A stretch of DNA of 35,700 bases from Silicimonas sp. (GTDB lineage Bacteria; Pseudomonadota; Alphaproteobacteria; Rhodobacterales; Rhodobacteraceae), in contig JAJEGW010000129.1 of NCBI GenBank assembly GCA_022819605.1, positions 1 to 35,700 of the forward strand, in the 5' to 3' direction. Within the stretch, counting starts at the first letter, position 1. Each line of letters begins with the position of its first letter. A program made the position numbers and the translations under genes. Below are positions 6,456 through 16,690 of this stretch, in pieces. The notes under the pieces are model-generated. The model saw only the letters and a list, made by a program, of their open reading frames with translations, was not told the DNA's origin and searched no databases.

Positions 6456-9400
6456 ATGGGCCGCGTCGCGCACCGCCCGCGGGAGCGCCATTCCCGCCTG
6501 AGCTTTACCCGCCGTGCGGCGGGTCCCGCTTCCTCTTCCCTCTCTTCCCGCTCACCCCGCCGGGCGGTCCGCCACGCGCCCGCGCTGCGCGCAGCGGCCT
6601 GGCTGCTCGCCGCCGCCCTCGTGCTGCCCGGCGCGTGGCTGCTCTCCGCCGGGGCGGCCGAGGCGCAGACGACGGTGAAGCTGGTGAGCAACACAGGGCA
6701 GACGGAAAACACCACGCCCACCTTTTCCAGGTTCATCAACGACCGCGCCCAGGCGTTCACCACCGGCAGCAGCGCGGGCGGCTACACGCTGAAACGGCTG
6801 GACCTGCCGATGTCCTACAACGGGCACACCAGTCCCACGGCGCCAGCCTACACCGTGAAAATCCACAACGCCACGTCGTCCGGTCCGGGCACGACCGCCC
6901 TGGGCACGCTCATCAACCCGGCCTCGGTGGCCGACGGCAACAACAGCTACACGACCGCGGGCATCGATCTGGAGCCGAACACGACGTATTACGTGGTCAT
7001 CGACGTGACCGGCACGGGCGGCAATCACCACAGAATTTCCAACGACATCACGGCTGAGGACGACGAGGATGCGGGCGCATACGCGGGGTGGAGCATCGAG
7101 AACGCCAGCCTGGCCCGGGGCTTCCAGGACACCGGCGCGTGGACCTTAACATCCGCAAGCTCCTGGCAGATGGCCATCCGCGGCGTCGTCAAGCCCCTCC
7201 CCCCGGCCCCGAGCGGGCTGTTGAGCAACACCGGGCAGGCGAGCTCTGCAGGCAACAACTTTGGTTTCGATACCGCTCAGGCGTTCACCACCGGCAGTGA
7301 CCCCGCCAAGCTGACCGGCATCGACCTCAGATTAAGTTTCACTAATGTTGGGAACTTGTCGACTTACACCGTGAGCATCCGGCAGGACTCCTCCGGCAGT
7401 CCGGGCAGCGTCCTGGGGACGCTGACGGACCCGGCGAGCCTGCCCACAAGCACTTCAGACATCCGATACGCGGCGCCAAGTGGCGGCATCGACCTGGCCG
7501 CCAACACGACCTACTGGGTGGTGATCGACATCACCTCGGGGGCGACGGCCCAAGCCTTGGTTCGTCTGACGACCTCCGACGCGGAGGATTCGGGCGCGCC
7601 GGCGGGGTGGAGCATCGCGAACACCAGTCTGCGGCGCCAATGGTCCGTCACCACATGGGGCAGCAACTCCAACACCCTGACGATGGCCATCCAGGGATAC
7701 ATCAAGAGCTCCCGGCCTACCCATGCTCCGGCGCCGCCGACGCTGTCGACGGATGACGGCACCAGCCTGACGATCACCTGGAAGGCGCCGGCGGCGGTGC
7801 TGGCGCCGCCCACCGACTACGACGTGCGCTACCGGCGCAAGGGCGACACGGCCTGGACGGAGCATGCGCACGACGGCACCGCGCTGACGACCACCGTCAC
7901 CGGCCTGCTGCAGGGCGCGAGCTGGGAGGCGCAGGTCGCGGCCAGCAACCGCGTGGGCCCGGGCCAATGGTCGGAATCGGGCTTCGGCCACACCGGCCCG
8001 GCCCGGTTCGCGAGCGCGGAGACGAACGCGGACGGCAGAAACGTCAACCTCTACTTCACCAAGGACCATAAAAGCGGGTTTCGCGGCGCCGCCACCGCCT
8101 ACAGAGTCTCCAGGGACGGCGCCGCCAAGACCCCCACTGTTGTAGCCAAGATTCTCAACGCTTCTGGACTAATACTCCGCTTGAGTGCGGCCGATGCGAT
8201 CCAGCGTGGCGAGGCCGTCACGGTGCGGTACAGCCAGCCTGCCAGCCAGGCCGCCAGGCTCCAGGACGCCGACAATCAGTTCGTAGCCAGTTTCTCCAAC
8301 AAGCCGGTGACCAACCTGGTCGCGGCGACGGCCCCCGCGGCCCCGGCCGCGCCGACGGTGAGCGCGGTGTCGGGCTCGCGCAACCTGACGGTGAGCTGGA
8401 GCGCGCCGTCCAACACCGGGTCGAGCGCGATCACGGACTACGACCTGCGCTACTACGCGGGGAGCTCCGACCCGGGCGAGGAGGACGAGGACGACTGGGT
8501 GCTGGAGAACGAGGCGAGCGGGCTGACGGATCCGGGCACGTCGACCTCGCTGACGCTGTCGGGGCTCGCGGCGAGCACCCTCTACCGGGTGCAGGTGAGG
8601 GCGCAGAACGGGACCGGCAAGGGACCCTGGTCGTCCTCCGGCACGGGCACGACGAACAGCACGACGTCGACGACGAACAACGCGCCGAGACGCGTGGAGC
8701 TTCGCACCGCCTCCGCCGTACATACTTGCGAGGCGACGGCCGTGGGGCCGCCGTTCAAAACGCTCCCGGCGCCCGCAGGAAACCAAGTCGCCGCAACGCC
8801 TATCCTGGACGACAGCAAGTGCGGCAATGTCCCCAGCCGCGTGGCGCCCATGTTCGCCGACGCGGACGGCGACACCCTGGCATTCACGGCGCGGATCGAG
8901 AACCTGCCGGACAACGTCGTCCTCGCCAGCCGCATTCCGTTCGCGCATGTCGGCCAGGACCGGGTGTTCTTCCAGGGCGCCGCCGCGTTCAGGACGACGG
9001 ACGTGCGCGTCGACGTGACGGCCACCGACCCGCACGGCGCCTCGGGGAGCGGCCACATCATCTTCCAGGTGAGCACCCTCAACAACTCGAACGGCGCGCC
9101 GGTCCTGGCGAACCCGGGGCCGCGGCGCTACGCCCTGAACGCGGCGATCCAGCCCCTCGTCCTGCCCGCGGCCACCGGCGGCGACGTGAGCGAAGGGCTC
9201 CCCTACTACTACGCGGTGACCGGCCTGCCGCCGGGGCTCACGTTCGACGCGGCGACGCGCACGATCTCGGGCACGCCGAACACGCTCGGGACCTACAGGG
9301 TCACCTACACCGCCGACGACGCCGACGGCAACGCCAAAGCCGACCGCAATCCCGAAACCGTAGATGGGTCGGACACGACGGGCGTGGAATTCATCATCCA

Positions 9401-12400
9401 GGTCGGCAACCAGCCGGGCATCGAGCGGGTGCGGATCGTCTCGAAGCCGCAGTACGACTCGGACGGCGACGGCACGGCCGACACCTACATCCGGGGCGCG
9501 CCGATCCACGTGGACGTGGAGTTCAACGAGCCGGTGAAGGTGACCGGCACCGTACGGCTGCGCCTCGACCTGGGGACCGACGACGCCACCTTGAACAACA
9601 GCCACAAGGTGCTCTCGCTGGACAGCGTGCGGCACAACCGCCAGACGCTGCGCTTCAAGTACGACCAGGTCTTTGCCAGCGACACGGATTCGGACGGGAT
9701 CTGGGTGCAGGCGAGGACGGTGGGCGGCAAGGCGAACACCGTGGTGACCAAGGTGGGCACCGCGACCATCGTGCACGCGGTGACGGGCCAGGAGGCGGAC
9801 CTGACCTACGCGCACCTGCCGACCGCGGGCCCCAACGCGGGCGACTCGTTGCACAAGGTCGACGGCAACAAGACGATCACTGATACCGGGCCGCTCCGTC
9901 AAGTGCCGACGGTGAACGGCGACACGCTGACGGTGAATTTCGTCTCGGGCGAGGCCGCTAGGACCTTGGCGACGCCAACGTCAGCGGAGCTGGACGCGCT
10001 CAAGTACGAATTCTTCGTGCGCGGCGCCGGCGGCATCGGCGCCGACGCACGCGACCACAGCCAGAGCCCGACGGCAGTCTCGGTGAGTCACCCGACGGTG
10101 ACACTGACGCTCGGCACACCGGCGCGCGCCGGCGACACCGTCACGCTGACCTACACAGGCACGACGCTGAAGGACGACGAGGGCAAGCGTGCGCCGATGT
10201 TCCGCGGCCTGGCGGTGACCAACGAAACGCCCGGCACGGCGGGTCCGATGCCGCTGCACGCCTCGGTGACGGGGACGAAGCTGAACATGGTCTTCGGCGC
10301 GGATCTCGACACGTCCTCGCTGCCGTCGGGGAGCGCCTTCATGATCGAGACGGACGATCTCGACGGCGACACAAGGGAGATCGCCGGCACGGGCACCGTG
10401 TCGATCGCCGACGACACGGTGGTCACGGTGACGCTGGCCTCGGGCATGCGCGCGGACGAGCTGGGCAGCGTCTCCTACGAGAAGCCGGACACGAACCCGC
10501 TCCGGGGCTCCGCATCGGGCAATCCCGAGGTGCAGTCGTTCAAGCGTTTCCGGATCGCGTCGGCGGAAGACGGCGTGGCGCCGACGCTGCGCGGCGGCAC
10601 GGTGGTGCAGACCGGCACGTCGCCCGCAGAGGCGAAGATGGCGCTCTATTTCGACGAGGCGCTGAACATGTACTCGGTGCCGGCCGCCGGGGACTTCGCG
10701 GTGAGCGTGAGCGGGGCCGCGGCGACGGTCTCGGCGGTCGCGGTCGAGGACCGGTCCGTGGTGCTGACGCTCGACCGGGCGGCGGCCTCGGGGACGCTGT
10801 TCCAGGTGACGTACACGCCCGGAACGAACCGCATCCGGGACTGGGCGGGCAACGCGGCGGCCGGGTTCCGGCAGACGCTGAGCGCGGCGGCGACCGGCGC
10901 GCCGGCCCTCCAGTCGGCGCGGGCGGAGGGCGCGAAGGTCTTGCTGACGTATGACAAGCCGCTCGATCCGGCCGACCTGCCGGATGCGAGCGCGTTCATA
11001 TTTCACAACGAGCTGCTCACCACCGGGGGGCTTAACCAGCAGATTCACGGGACGCCGGACGATCCGGACGACCCGAACGACATGGACACGACCGCGGACA
11101 CGCTCGAGCACGACGTTATCGGGATCGCGGTGTCGGGGCGGACTGCGGTGCTGCACCTGCGGAACCCGGTGATGCCCTGCGAGTCGGCGATCGAGCTGAC
11201 CTACAGCAAGTCCGCCGGATCCACCGAGACCCCGTTCCAGGGCCTCGACGGCACGGCCGTCGGCGCGCTCGCGAGCCAGGAGGTGACCAACGCCCGGGCG
11301 TACCGGTGCAACAACAGCGACTGGATGAAGGGCGCCCGGGTGGGGAGCGTCATCCTGACCGCCGAGCGGCCGTTCGCGACCGACGTGGAGCCGCAGGCCT
11401 CGTGGTTCACGGTCACGGCCTCGGGCGGTCCGGTCACGGTGACCGGGGCGGCGTATTCGGAGGAGGACGAGCACGAGCTCAAGCTCTCGCTCAGCCGCGA
11501 CCTGGTGCCGGGCGAGACGGTGACGGTGAGCTACCGCCGCCCGGAGGGCGAGCTGGGGCTGTGGGACACCGACGGCAACCAGCTGGGCGACATCGAGGAC
11601 CGGGCGGTGTCGAACCCGGCGGCGGGGGCGCTCACCGCCGCGTTCAGCGACGTGCCGGCCGGGCACGAGGGCCGGGGCAGCGAGTTCAGCTTCGAGCTGG
11701 CGTTCAGCGAGAACTTCGGGGGCAAGCTCGACTACAAGGTTCTGCGGGACCAGGCGGTGCAGGCGACCAACGCCCGGGTGACGGGCGCCGTGCGCGTGAC
11801 GCAGGGTCAGAACCGGCGCTGGACGATCACGGTGCGGCCCCGGTCCAACGAGGACGTGACCGTGACGCTGCCGGCGACGGCGGACTGCTCGGCCGCGGGC
11901 GCGATCTGCACGCCGGACGGCAGGAAGCTCTCGAACACGGCCTCGGCAACGGTCACCCTGGCCTCCGCCCGGCTCAAGAGCGCCGCGACGGCGGAGTCCG
12001 GGCGCGGCCTGTTCCTTACCTTCACGAAGGACATCAAGGTCGGCGGCGTCCACACGGCCTACACGGTCGCGGTCGACGGCGAGAGCCGGGGCACCAGCGG
12101 CACGTCCTGGGAAGACGACACGGTGGCCCTGGTGCTGGCGGAACCGGTGCAGCGGGGCGAGACGGTCACGGTGGCCTACGCGAAGCCGACGGACGGCGTA
12201 GCGCTGCGCGACGCGGACGACGTGGCCATCGCGAGCTTCGGTCCCGAGGCAGTCACGAACACGGTGCCGCGGTCGGCCAACGCCGCCGCGACGGGTGCGC
12301 CGACGATCTCGGGCACCGCCCGGGCGGGCGAGACGCTGACGGCGTCGACCGCCGGGATCGCGGACGCGGACGGGCTCTCGGGGGCCGATTACGCGTACCA

Positions 12401-14780
12401 GTGGGTCTCCAGCGACGACGGCACGGACGCCGACATCGCCGGGGCAACGAACCAGGGCTACACGCTCGCCGACACGGATGCCGGCAAGCGGATCAAGGTG
12501 CGGGTGAGCTTCACCGACGATGCCGGGAACCGGGAGACGCTGACCAGCGCGGCGACCGGGCCGGTGGCGGCCAGGGTGCCGCCGCTGACGGCGTCGTTTT
12601 CCGGCATGCCGACCGAGCATGACGGGCGGAAGCTGTTCAGCTTCGAGCTCGCGTTCAGCGAGAACTTCCCGGGGCGCTTCGACTACGAGGTGCTGCGCGA
12701 CGAGGCGTTCCAGGTGACCAACGGCAAGGTGCGCGCGGCGAAGCGCGTGGCGCGTGGGCGGAACGATCGCTGGACGATCTCCGTGCGTCCGTCCTCCCAC
12801 AGGGACGTGACGGTGACGCTGCCGGCGGCGACGGACTGCGCGGCGACCGGCGCGGTGTGCACCGAGGCCGGGAGGAAGCTCGCCAACGCGGTGACGGCGA
12901 CGGTGAAGGGTCCGGCGCTGCTCTCCGTGGCCGACGCGGAGGCGCGGGAAGGCGCCGGCGCGACCCTGGAGTTCCGGGTCACGCTGAGCCGGGCCGCGTC
13001 GGGCACGGCGACGGTGCGGTACATGACCCGGGACGGCACGGCGACGGCGGGCGAGGACTACGAGGAGACCCGCGGCACGCTGACCTTCGCGGCCGGAGAG
13101 ACCGCGAAGACGGTCTCGGTTCCGATCCTCGACGACGCCGTCGACGAGGGCCGGGAGACGTTCACGCTGAAGCTGGCGGACGCGAAGGGCGCCTGGATCG
13201 AGGACGGCGAGGCCACGGGGACGATAATCAACTCCGACGCGGTCCCGAACGGCTGGCTCGCGCGCTTCGGGCGCACGGTGGCCGAGAGCCACGTCGACGC
13301 GGTCCGCGACCGCATGGGCGCCGACCGCAGCCCGGGACTCTCCGCGCAGTTCGCCGGACAGCCCCTGCCGGGCGCCGGCGCGCAGCCAGGAGATCCGCAG
13401 GCGGCCATTGCGGACGGGACGCGGACCGGGCGGGATTTCCTCCTTGAAAGCCGGTTCGCGTCCCCTGGCGCTCCGCCGGACGGAGCGGTCCTGGCGCTGC
13501 ACGCTCCTGCGATTCCTGATACTGGAGCAGGACGGGCCCTGACCCCGGACGGTCTCGACGAGGACGGGATCCTCGCGTTCCGGACGCTGCTGGCGGACGG
13601 TGACGACGGCGACCCGGAAATGCAGGCGCTCACGGCCGACGACGTCCTTCTCGGCACGTCCTTCGCGACGATGCGGGACACCGGGACCGGCCTCTCGCAC
13701 GGGGTCTGGGGCCGGGCGGGCCGATCCGCGTTCAGCGGCCGTGACGGCGACACCGCCGTCGACGGCGAGGTGACGGGCGTGATGCTCGGGACCGACTGGA
13801 AGCGGAAGGGCGCGCTCTTCGGGGTGATCCTGTCGCGGAGCCGCGGCACGGGCACGTATTCCGGCGCGTCCTCGGGCGAGATCGCGGCGACTCTGACGGG
13901 CCTCGTGCCCTTGGCGGGCCGGGAGATCGGAAACGGCCTCTCCGCCTGGGGCGCGGCCGGGATCGGCCGCGGCGACATGACGCTGACGCGCGACGACGGG
14001 GATCCGGCGGAGGCCGGCATCGGATGGTTCATGGCGGCCGTCGGAGCCGACGGCGCGCTGGCGTCCGGGCCTGGCGGCGCCAGCCTTCGCTGGCACGCGG
14101 ACGCGCTCAGCACGCGGACCGCGTCGGACGCGGCGACCGGCCTTGCGGCGAGTTCCGGCGAGACGACCCGGCTGCGGCTCGGGGTGACGGCGGACTGGCA
14201 GCGGACGCTGGCATCCGGCGCGACGCTTCGCCCGCGGCTCGAGGCGGGGCTGCGCCGCGACGGGGGCGACGCCGAGACCGGCTTCGGGCTGGAGATCGGC
14301 GGCGGCGTCGCGTTCAGCGATCCCGCGCGCGGCCTGGCCGTGTCCCTCGATGCACGCACGCTGGCGCTGCACGAGGACGGGGCGTTCACGAGCCGGGGCC
14401 TGTCCATTGGCCTCTCCTGGGATCCCCGCCCGGAGACGAAGCGCGGCTGGTCGCTGTCGGCGAAGCAGTCCCTCGGCGGCGCGTCCACCGGCGGCGTCGA
14501 CGCGCTGCTCGACCCGGAGGCCTTCCCCGGCCTGCCGGGAACCGGCGGCGAGGGAAGCTGGTCGCTGGAGGCCGCCTGGGGCACGGGCCTCGGCAACGGC
14601 ATGGTCGGCAGCCCATACGGCCGCGCGAGCGGCACGGACGGCGTGGACGGCGTCCGCCTGGGCTGGCGCGTCGAGCCGGACGCGGATCACGCGGCGGACG
14701 CGAGCCTCGATCTCTGGGCGCAGCCCGGCACGGGCGGCGACGGCAACGAGGCCGGCGCGGGCCTGCAGTGGCGCTGGTAG
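6456..14780 (+). CDS. Giant multidomain autotransporter adhesin-like surface protein
   Basis: A 2,774-residue protein (from ATG 6456) that ends in the aromatic residue typical of outer-membrane barrels (QWRW). A long basic N-region precedes a hydrophobic signal core, with cleavage likely near residue 71 (AEAQ). By nucleotide position the domains are: two choice-of-anchor-R-like modules (about 6675-7195 and 7210-7710, both SNTGQ then QAFTTGS), FN3 (7720-7990), SwmB-like (8000-8325), FN3 (8330-8660), cadherin/putative-Ig domains (8690-9400), SwmB-like repeats (9415-11630 and 11960-12280), two copies of an LTA-FS/FSFELAFSENF module (11630-11955 and 12585-12905) around an Ig-like unit, and Calx-beta (12910-13235). 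A WLARFGRTVAESHVDAV linker and a C-terminal translocator barrel (about 13500-14780) follow. Start choice is uncertain: TTG 6435 is in frame, and ATG 6272 becomes in frame with 13 or 10 repeat copies. Export by its own barrel and adhesion at the cell surface are inferred from architecture. Confidence 0.88.
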   Translation: MGRVAHRPRERHSRLSFTRRAAGPASSSLSSRSPRRAVRHAPALRAAAWLLAAALVLPGAWLLSAGAAEAQTTVKLVSNTGQTENTTPTFSRFINDRAQAFTTGSSAGGYTLKRLDLPMSYNGHTSPTAPAYTVKIHNATSSGPGTTALGTLINPASVADGNNSYTTAGIDLEPNTTYYVVIDVTGTGGNHHRISNDITAEDDEDAGAYAGWSIENASLARGFQDTGAWTLTSASSWQMAIRGVVKPLPPAPSGLLSNTGQASSAGNNFGFDTAQAFTTGSDPAKLTGIDLRLSFTNVGNLSTYTVSIRQDSSGSPGSVLGTLTDPASLPTSTSDIRYAAPSGGIDLAANTTYWVVIDITSGATAQALVRLTTSDAEDSGAPAGWSIANTSLRRQWSVTTWGSNSNTLTMAIQGYIKSSRPTHAPAPPTLSTDDGTSLTITWKAPAAVLAPPTDYDVRYRRKGDTAWTEHAHDGTALTTTVTGLLQGASWEAQVAASNRVGPGQWSESGFGHTGPARFASAETNADGRNVNLYFTKDHKSGFRGAATAYRVSRDGAAKTPTVVAKILNASGLILRLSAADAIQRGEAVTVRYSQPASQAARLQDADNQFVASFSNKPVTNLVAATAPAAPAAPTVSAVSGSRNLTVSWSAPSNTGSSAITDYDLRYYAGSSDPGEEDEDDWVLENEASGLTDPGTSTSLTLSGLAASTLYRVQVRAQNGTGKGPWSSSGTGTTNSTTSTTNNAPRRVELRTASAVHTCEATAVGPPFKTLPAPAGNQVAATPILDDSKCGNVPSRVAPMFADADGDTLAFTARIENLPDNVVLASRIPFAHVGQDRVFFQGAAAFRTTDVRVDVTATDPHGASGSGHIIFQVSTLNNSNGAPVLANPGPRRYALNAAIQPLVLPAATGGDVSEGLPYYYAVTGLPPGLTFDAATRTISGTPNTLGTYRVTYTADDADGNAKADRNPETVDGSDTTGVEFIIQVGNQPGIERVRIVSKPQYDSDGDGTADTYIRGAPIHVDVEFNEPVKVTGTVRLRLDLGTDDATLNNSHKVLSLDSVRHNRQTLRFKYDQVFASDTDSDGIWVQARTVGGKANTVVTKVGTATIVHAVTGQEADLTYAHLPTAGPNAGDSLHKVDGNKTITDTGPLRQVPTVNGDTLTVNFVSGEAARTLATPTSAELDALKYEFFVRGAGGIGADARDHSQSPTAVSVSHPTVTLTLGTPARAGDTVTLTYTGTTLKDDEGKRAPMFRGLAVTNETPGTAGPMPLHASVTGTKLNMVFGADLDTSSLPSGSAFMIETDDLDGDTREIAGTGTVSIADDTVVTVTLASGMRADELGSVSYEKPDTNPLRGSASGNPEVQSFKRFRIASAEDGVAPTLRGGTVVQTGTSPAEAKMALYFDEALNMYSVPAAGDFAVSVSGAAATVSAVAVEDRSVVLTLDRAAASGTLFQVTYTPGTNRIRDWAGNAAAGFRQTLSAAATGAPALQSARAEGAKVLLTYDKPLDPADLPDASAFIFHNELLTTGGLNQQIHGTPDDPDDPNDMDTTADTLEHDVIGIAVSGRTAVLHLRNPVMPCESAIELTYSKSAGSTETPFQGLDGTAVGALASQEVTNARAYRCNNSDWMKGARVGSVILTAERPFATDVEPQASWFTVTASGGPVTVTGAAYSEEDEHELKLSLSRDLVPGETVTVSYRRPEGELGLWDTDGNQLGDIEDRAVSNPAAGALTAAFSDVPAGHEGRGSEFSFELAFSENFGGKLDYKVLRDQAVQATNARVTGAVRVTQGQNRRWTITVRPRSNEDVTVTLPATADCSAAGAICTPDGRKLSNTASATVTLASARLKSAATAESGRGLFLTFTKDIKVGGVHTAYTVAVDGESRGTSGTSWEDDTVALVLAEPVQRGETVTVAYAKPTDGVALRDADDVAIASFGPEAVTNTVPRSANAAATGAPTISGTARAGETLTASTAGIADADGLSGADYAYQWVSSDDGTDADIAGATNQGYTLADTDAGKRIKVRVSFTDDAGNRETLTSAATGPVAARVPPLTASFSGMPTEHDGRKLFSFELAFSENFPGRFDYEVLRDEAFQVTNGKVRAAKRVARGRNDRWTISVRPSSHRDVTVTLPAATDCAATGAVCTEAGRKLANAVTATVKGPALLSVADAEAREGAGATLEFRVTLSRAASGTATVRYMTRDGTATAGEDYEETRGTLTFAAGETAKTVSVPILDDAVDEGRETFTLKLADAKGAWIEDGEATGTIINSDAVPNGWLARFGRTVAESHVDAVRDRMGADRSPGLSAQFAGQPLPGAGAQPGDPQAAIADGTRTGRDFLLESRFASPGAPPDGAVLALHAPAIPDTGAGRALTPDGLDEDGILAFRTLLADGDDGDPEMQALTADDVLLGTSFATMRDTGTGLSHGVWGRAGRSAFSGRDGDTAVDGEVTGVMLGTDWKRKGALFGVILSRSRGTGTYSGASSGEIAATLTGLVPLAGREIGNGLSAWGAAGIGRGDMTLTRDDGDPAEAGIGWFMAAVGADGALASGPGGASLRWHADALSTRTASDAATGLAASSGETTRLRLGVTADWQRTLASGATLRPRLEAGLRRDGGDAETGFGLEIGGGVAFSDPARGLAVSLDARTLALHEDGAFTSRGLSIGLSWDPRPETKRGWSLSAKQSLGGASTGGVDALLDPEAFPGLPGTGGEGSWSLEAAWGTGLGNGMVGSPYGRASGTDGVDGVRLGWRVEPDADHAADASLDLWAQPGTGGDGNEAGAGLQWRW

Positions 14781-15063
14781 CGGGATTGCCGGGGAAAGGG
14801 CGCGCATGTCCGGGAAACGATCAACCTCCGGTCGAGGCGGTCGCAGGCGCGATGCAGCCATGATCGCGCGGGACCGTTGCGAGCGCATGGCTGAGCCTGC
14901 CGGAAACCGCCGCCTTCGGGCGTCGGTTCCCGGGAAGGGCCGTTGGCAGGCCGCGAGCCGGATCGGCCAACTGCCGCCGACGCCATGGACGGCGCTGGCG
15001 ATGACGCAAGCGGAGTCGAACACCGGGTAACGAGTGCGCCTTCGGGCGGGGAAGGCGTGGACG

Positions 15064-15815
15064 ATGGAGACCGGGGACGGCGCTCTCGCCTGGAGGATGC
15101 TCAGGCTCGTCGGGGAGTACCGGGAGGCCTGGGCGCAGCATGCCGCCGGGCCGTCGCCCGCGCCGGAGCCGGGACCGTTCCGGATCCGCGTCCAGAAGGA
15201 GGCCGATCTGGAGGCCGCGCGGTTCGAGCTGCTCGCCTGGGAGGATCCGCACGACGCCAGCGGACCCGGCGCGCCCTTCTGGCGGCAGGACGGGATGCCG
15301 GCGGGCTTCCTCGATCCCGAGGCGCCGCCGCTGGCCGTCGCCGCGGGCGCAGGCAGCAGGCTGGAGGGCCTCCGCCTGCTCGGCGGCGACCTGGTGGTCA
15401 GGATCGAGCGCCGCGGCGCGGCGGTGCAGGTCCGGGTCCGGGACGCGGCGCCGTTCCCCGACGACGGCGGCATCGCCGTGAAGCACTTCGGCCTCCTCGA
15501 AATGCCGCATTCGATGCGGGTCATGGTCGACTTCTGGAACGCGGCGGGGCGGACGGGCCCTTGGAAGGGGCGGGCACGGCGGGCAGGGACATCGGGACGG
15601 AACGGCTGCTGACGGTGATGGAGGGGCTGGAGGCGGGCAGGACCCCGCGCGCGATCGCGACCACGGTCTGGGGCGCGGAGGCCGTGGCCGGGGAGTGGGG
15701 TTCCGACAGCTGGATGCGCGCGCAGGTGCGGCGCTGGATCCCGAAGGCGCGGGCGCTCGCCGACGGCGGATGGCGCGCGCACGTGCCGCGCCGGACGGTC
15801 GGGGATCCGGGCTGA
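15064..15815 (+). pseudogene. Frameshifted DUF2285-domain protein
   Basis: The first part (15064 to about 15590) contains LRLVGEYREAWAQH, RIRVQKEADLEAARFELLAWEDP and LEGLRLLGGDLVVRIERRG. These match the N-terminal part of DUF2285 proteins, DNA-binding-type proteins frequent in alphaproteobacterial integrative elements. That frame stops at 15610-15612. The expected C-terminal half (ERLLTVMEGLEAGRTPRAIA, then EWGSDSWMRAQVRRWIPKARALADGGWR) continues in the +2 frame to TGA 15813-15815. A single frameshift between about 15560 and 15610 explains both. Start chosen at ATG 15064; 15034 is also in frame. It is probably a relic of the same element as the toprim and HTH remnants. Confidence 0.8.
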
Positions 15816-15926
15816 CGGCGGGCACGGCGATCAGGCTGCCGGTTGCGCTCTGATTGCCCGAATCGTCCTCTCCCGGGCGAATCACGCACCCGGCGAGGCG
15901 GCGCCCGGAGAGCGTGGCACCAGGGG

Positions 15927-16280
15927 GTGTCCGGCCGGGCTCGTCGCCAACGACGCCCGGTTCGGCATCCTCCCGAATTCGTGAGGACGACCATCGTCCT
16001 TGCGGTCGTGCGAATCGTCGGCGCGGCGGGCAGCCGGAGGATGCGCGATCCACGGGAGGATCGCGGAGGGCCTGGTCCGGGTCGCGTACATGCGGATGCC
16101 GCGGCATCCGTGCGGGACATGCGCGGACCTGCCCGGAAGGGGGACCGAATCAACTCGGCGACAATCTGATTGCGGAACCGGGATTGACGGACAAGAATGC
16201 GGCAGGTTGCCTGGGGCAATCAATGCAGCGCAAGGGATTGAAGGGCGTGTCCCGGGATTTGGCGTCAAGGAAAGACATAT
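15927..16280 (+). repeat. Dispersed repeat, copy A
   Basis: About 354 bases that align through most of their length, in the same orientation, with 23810-24180. Shared landmarks in order are GTGTCCGG, CCTCCCGAA, GAGGACGA, GGTCCGGGTCGCGT, GACATGCG, GAATCAA, TCTGATT, GAACCGGGA, ATCAATGCAGCGCAAGG and TCAAGGA. The copies differ by substitutions and a few small indels. Most differences between open frames of the 3' part change the amino acid, so it does not look like a conserved protein gene. Copy A begins just after the DUF2285 remnant and ends where the IstB remnant begins. It also holds an 18-base perfect palindrome at 16093-16110. Confidence 0.8.
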
Positions 16281-16281
16281 G

Positions 16282-16434
16282 GATCTGACGCAGAACAGGG
16301 GCTTCGAGGACTGGGGCCGCGTGCTCGGCGACGAGGTCATGGCCGTGGCCTTGATCGACCGGACAGTCCATCACTTCCACGTCGTCAACGACCGGAGTCC
16401 CAGCTGCCGTATGCGGGATCACCAGAACCTGCTG
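16282..16434 (+). pseudogene. C-terminal remnant of an IS21-family IstB helper ATPase
   Basis: About 50 codons (NRGFEDWGRVLGDEVMAVAL, then IDRTVHHFHVVN and CRMRDHQNLL) match the last part of IstB, the ATP-binding helper of IS21-type transposition. In IstB this region is the NR-F-EW-FGD, ALLDRL-HH and SYRMR segment. The Walker motifs and all upstream sequence are missing; the truncation lies at the right end of repeat copy A. No istA or IS21 ends are visible nearby. Confidence 0.7.
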
Positions 16435-16690
16435 CGGTCCGGCCCGGACCGGCACCGCAGGAATGACGGATCCTGATCGGCGACGACGACAGGTGCGATA
16501 TCGGTGCGGGCCGGCTGCCCTTTGCCCTGCCGGATCCGGCATGCCGGCACCCTGGGTGGGGGACGAAGTCGTGCAGGAACTGCTGGATTTTCGTTTGCCA
16601 GACCTGTCGAATGCTCGCTTGCCGGCGACATGGATGAATGACGCGAGTGCAGCCGGTCGGAGGCGTGAGCGGGCAAGGTCTGCATGCACG

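Noticed and set aside
8169-9902. A second long minus-strand open frame opposite the autotransporter
   Set aside because: Same reasoning: composition is that of an antisense shadow and no ribosome binding site or domain is seen.
9981-15782. A very long open frame of more than 1,900 codons on the minus strand opposite the autotransporter
   Set aside because: It is Arg/Pro/Gly/His-rich and low in complexity, has no family motif, and mirrors the codon bias of the well-supported plus-strand gene. Antisense open frames of this kind are expected in GC-rich genes.
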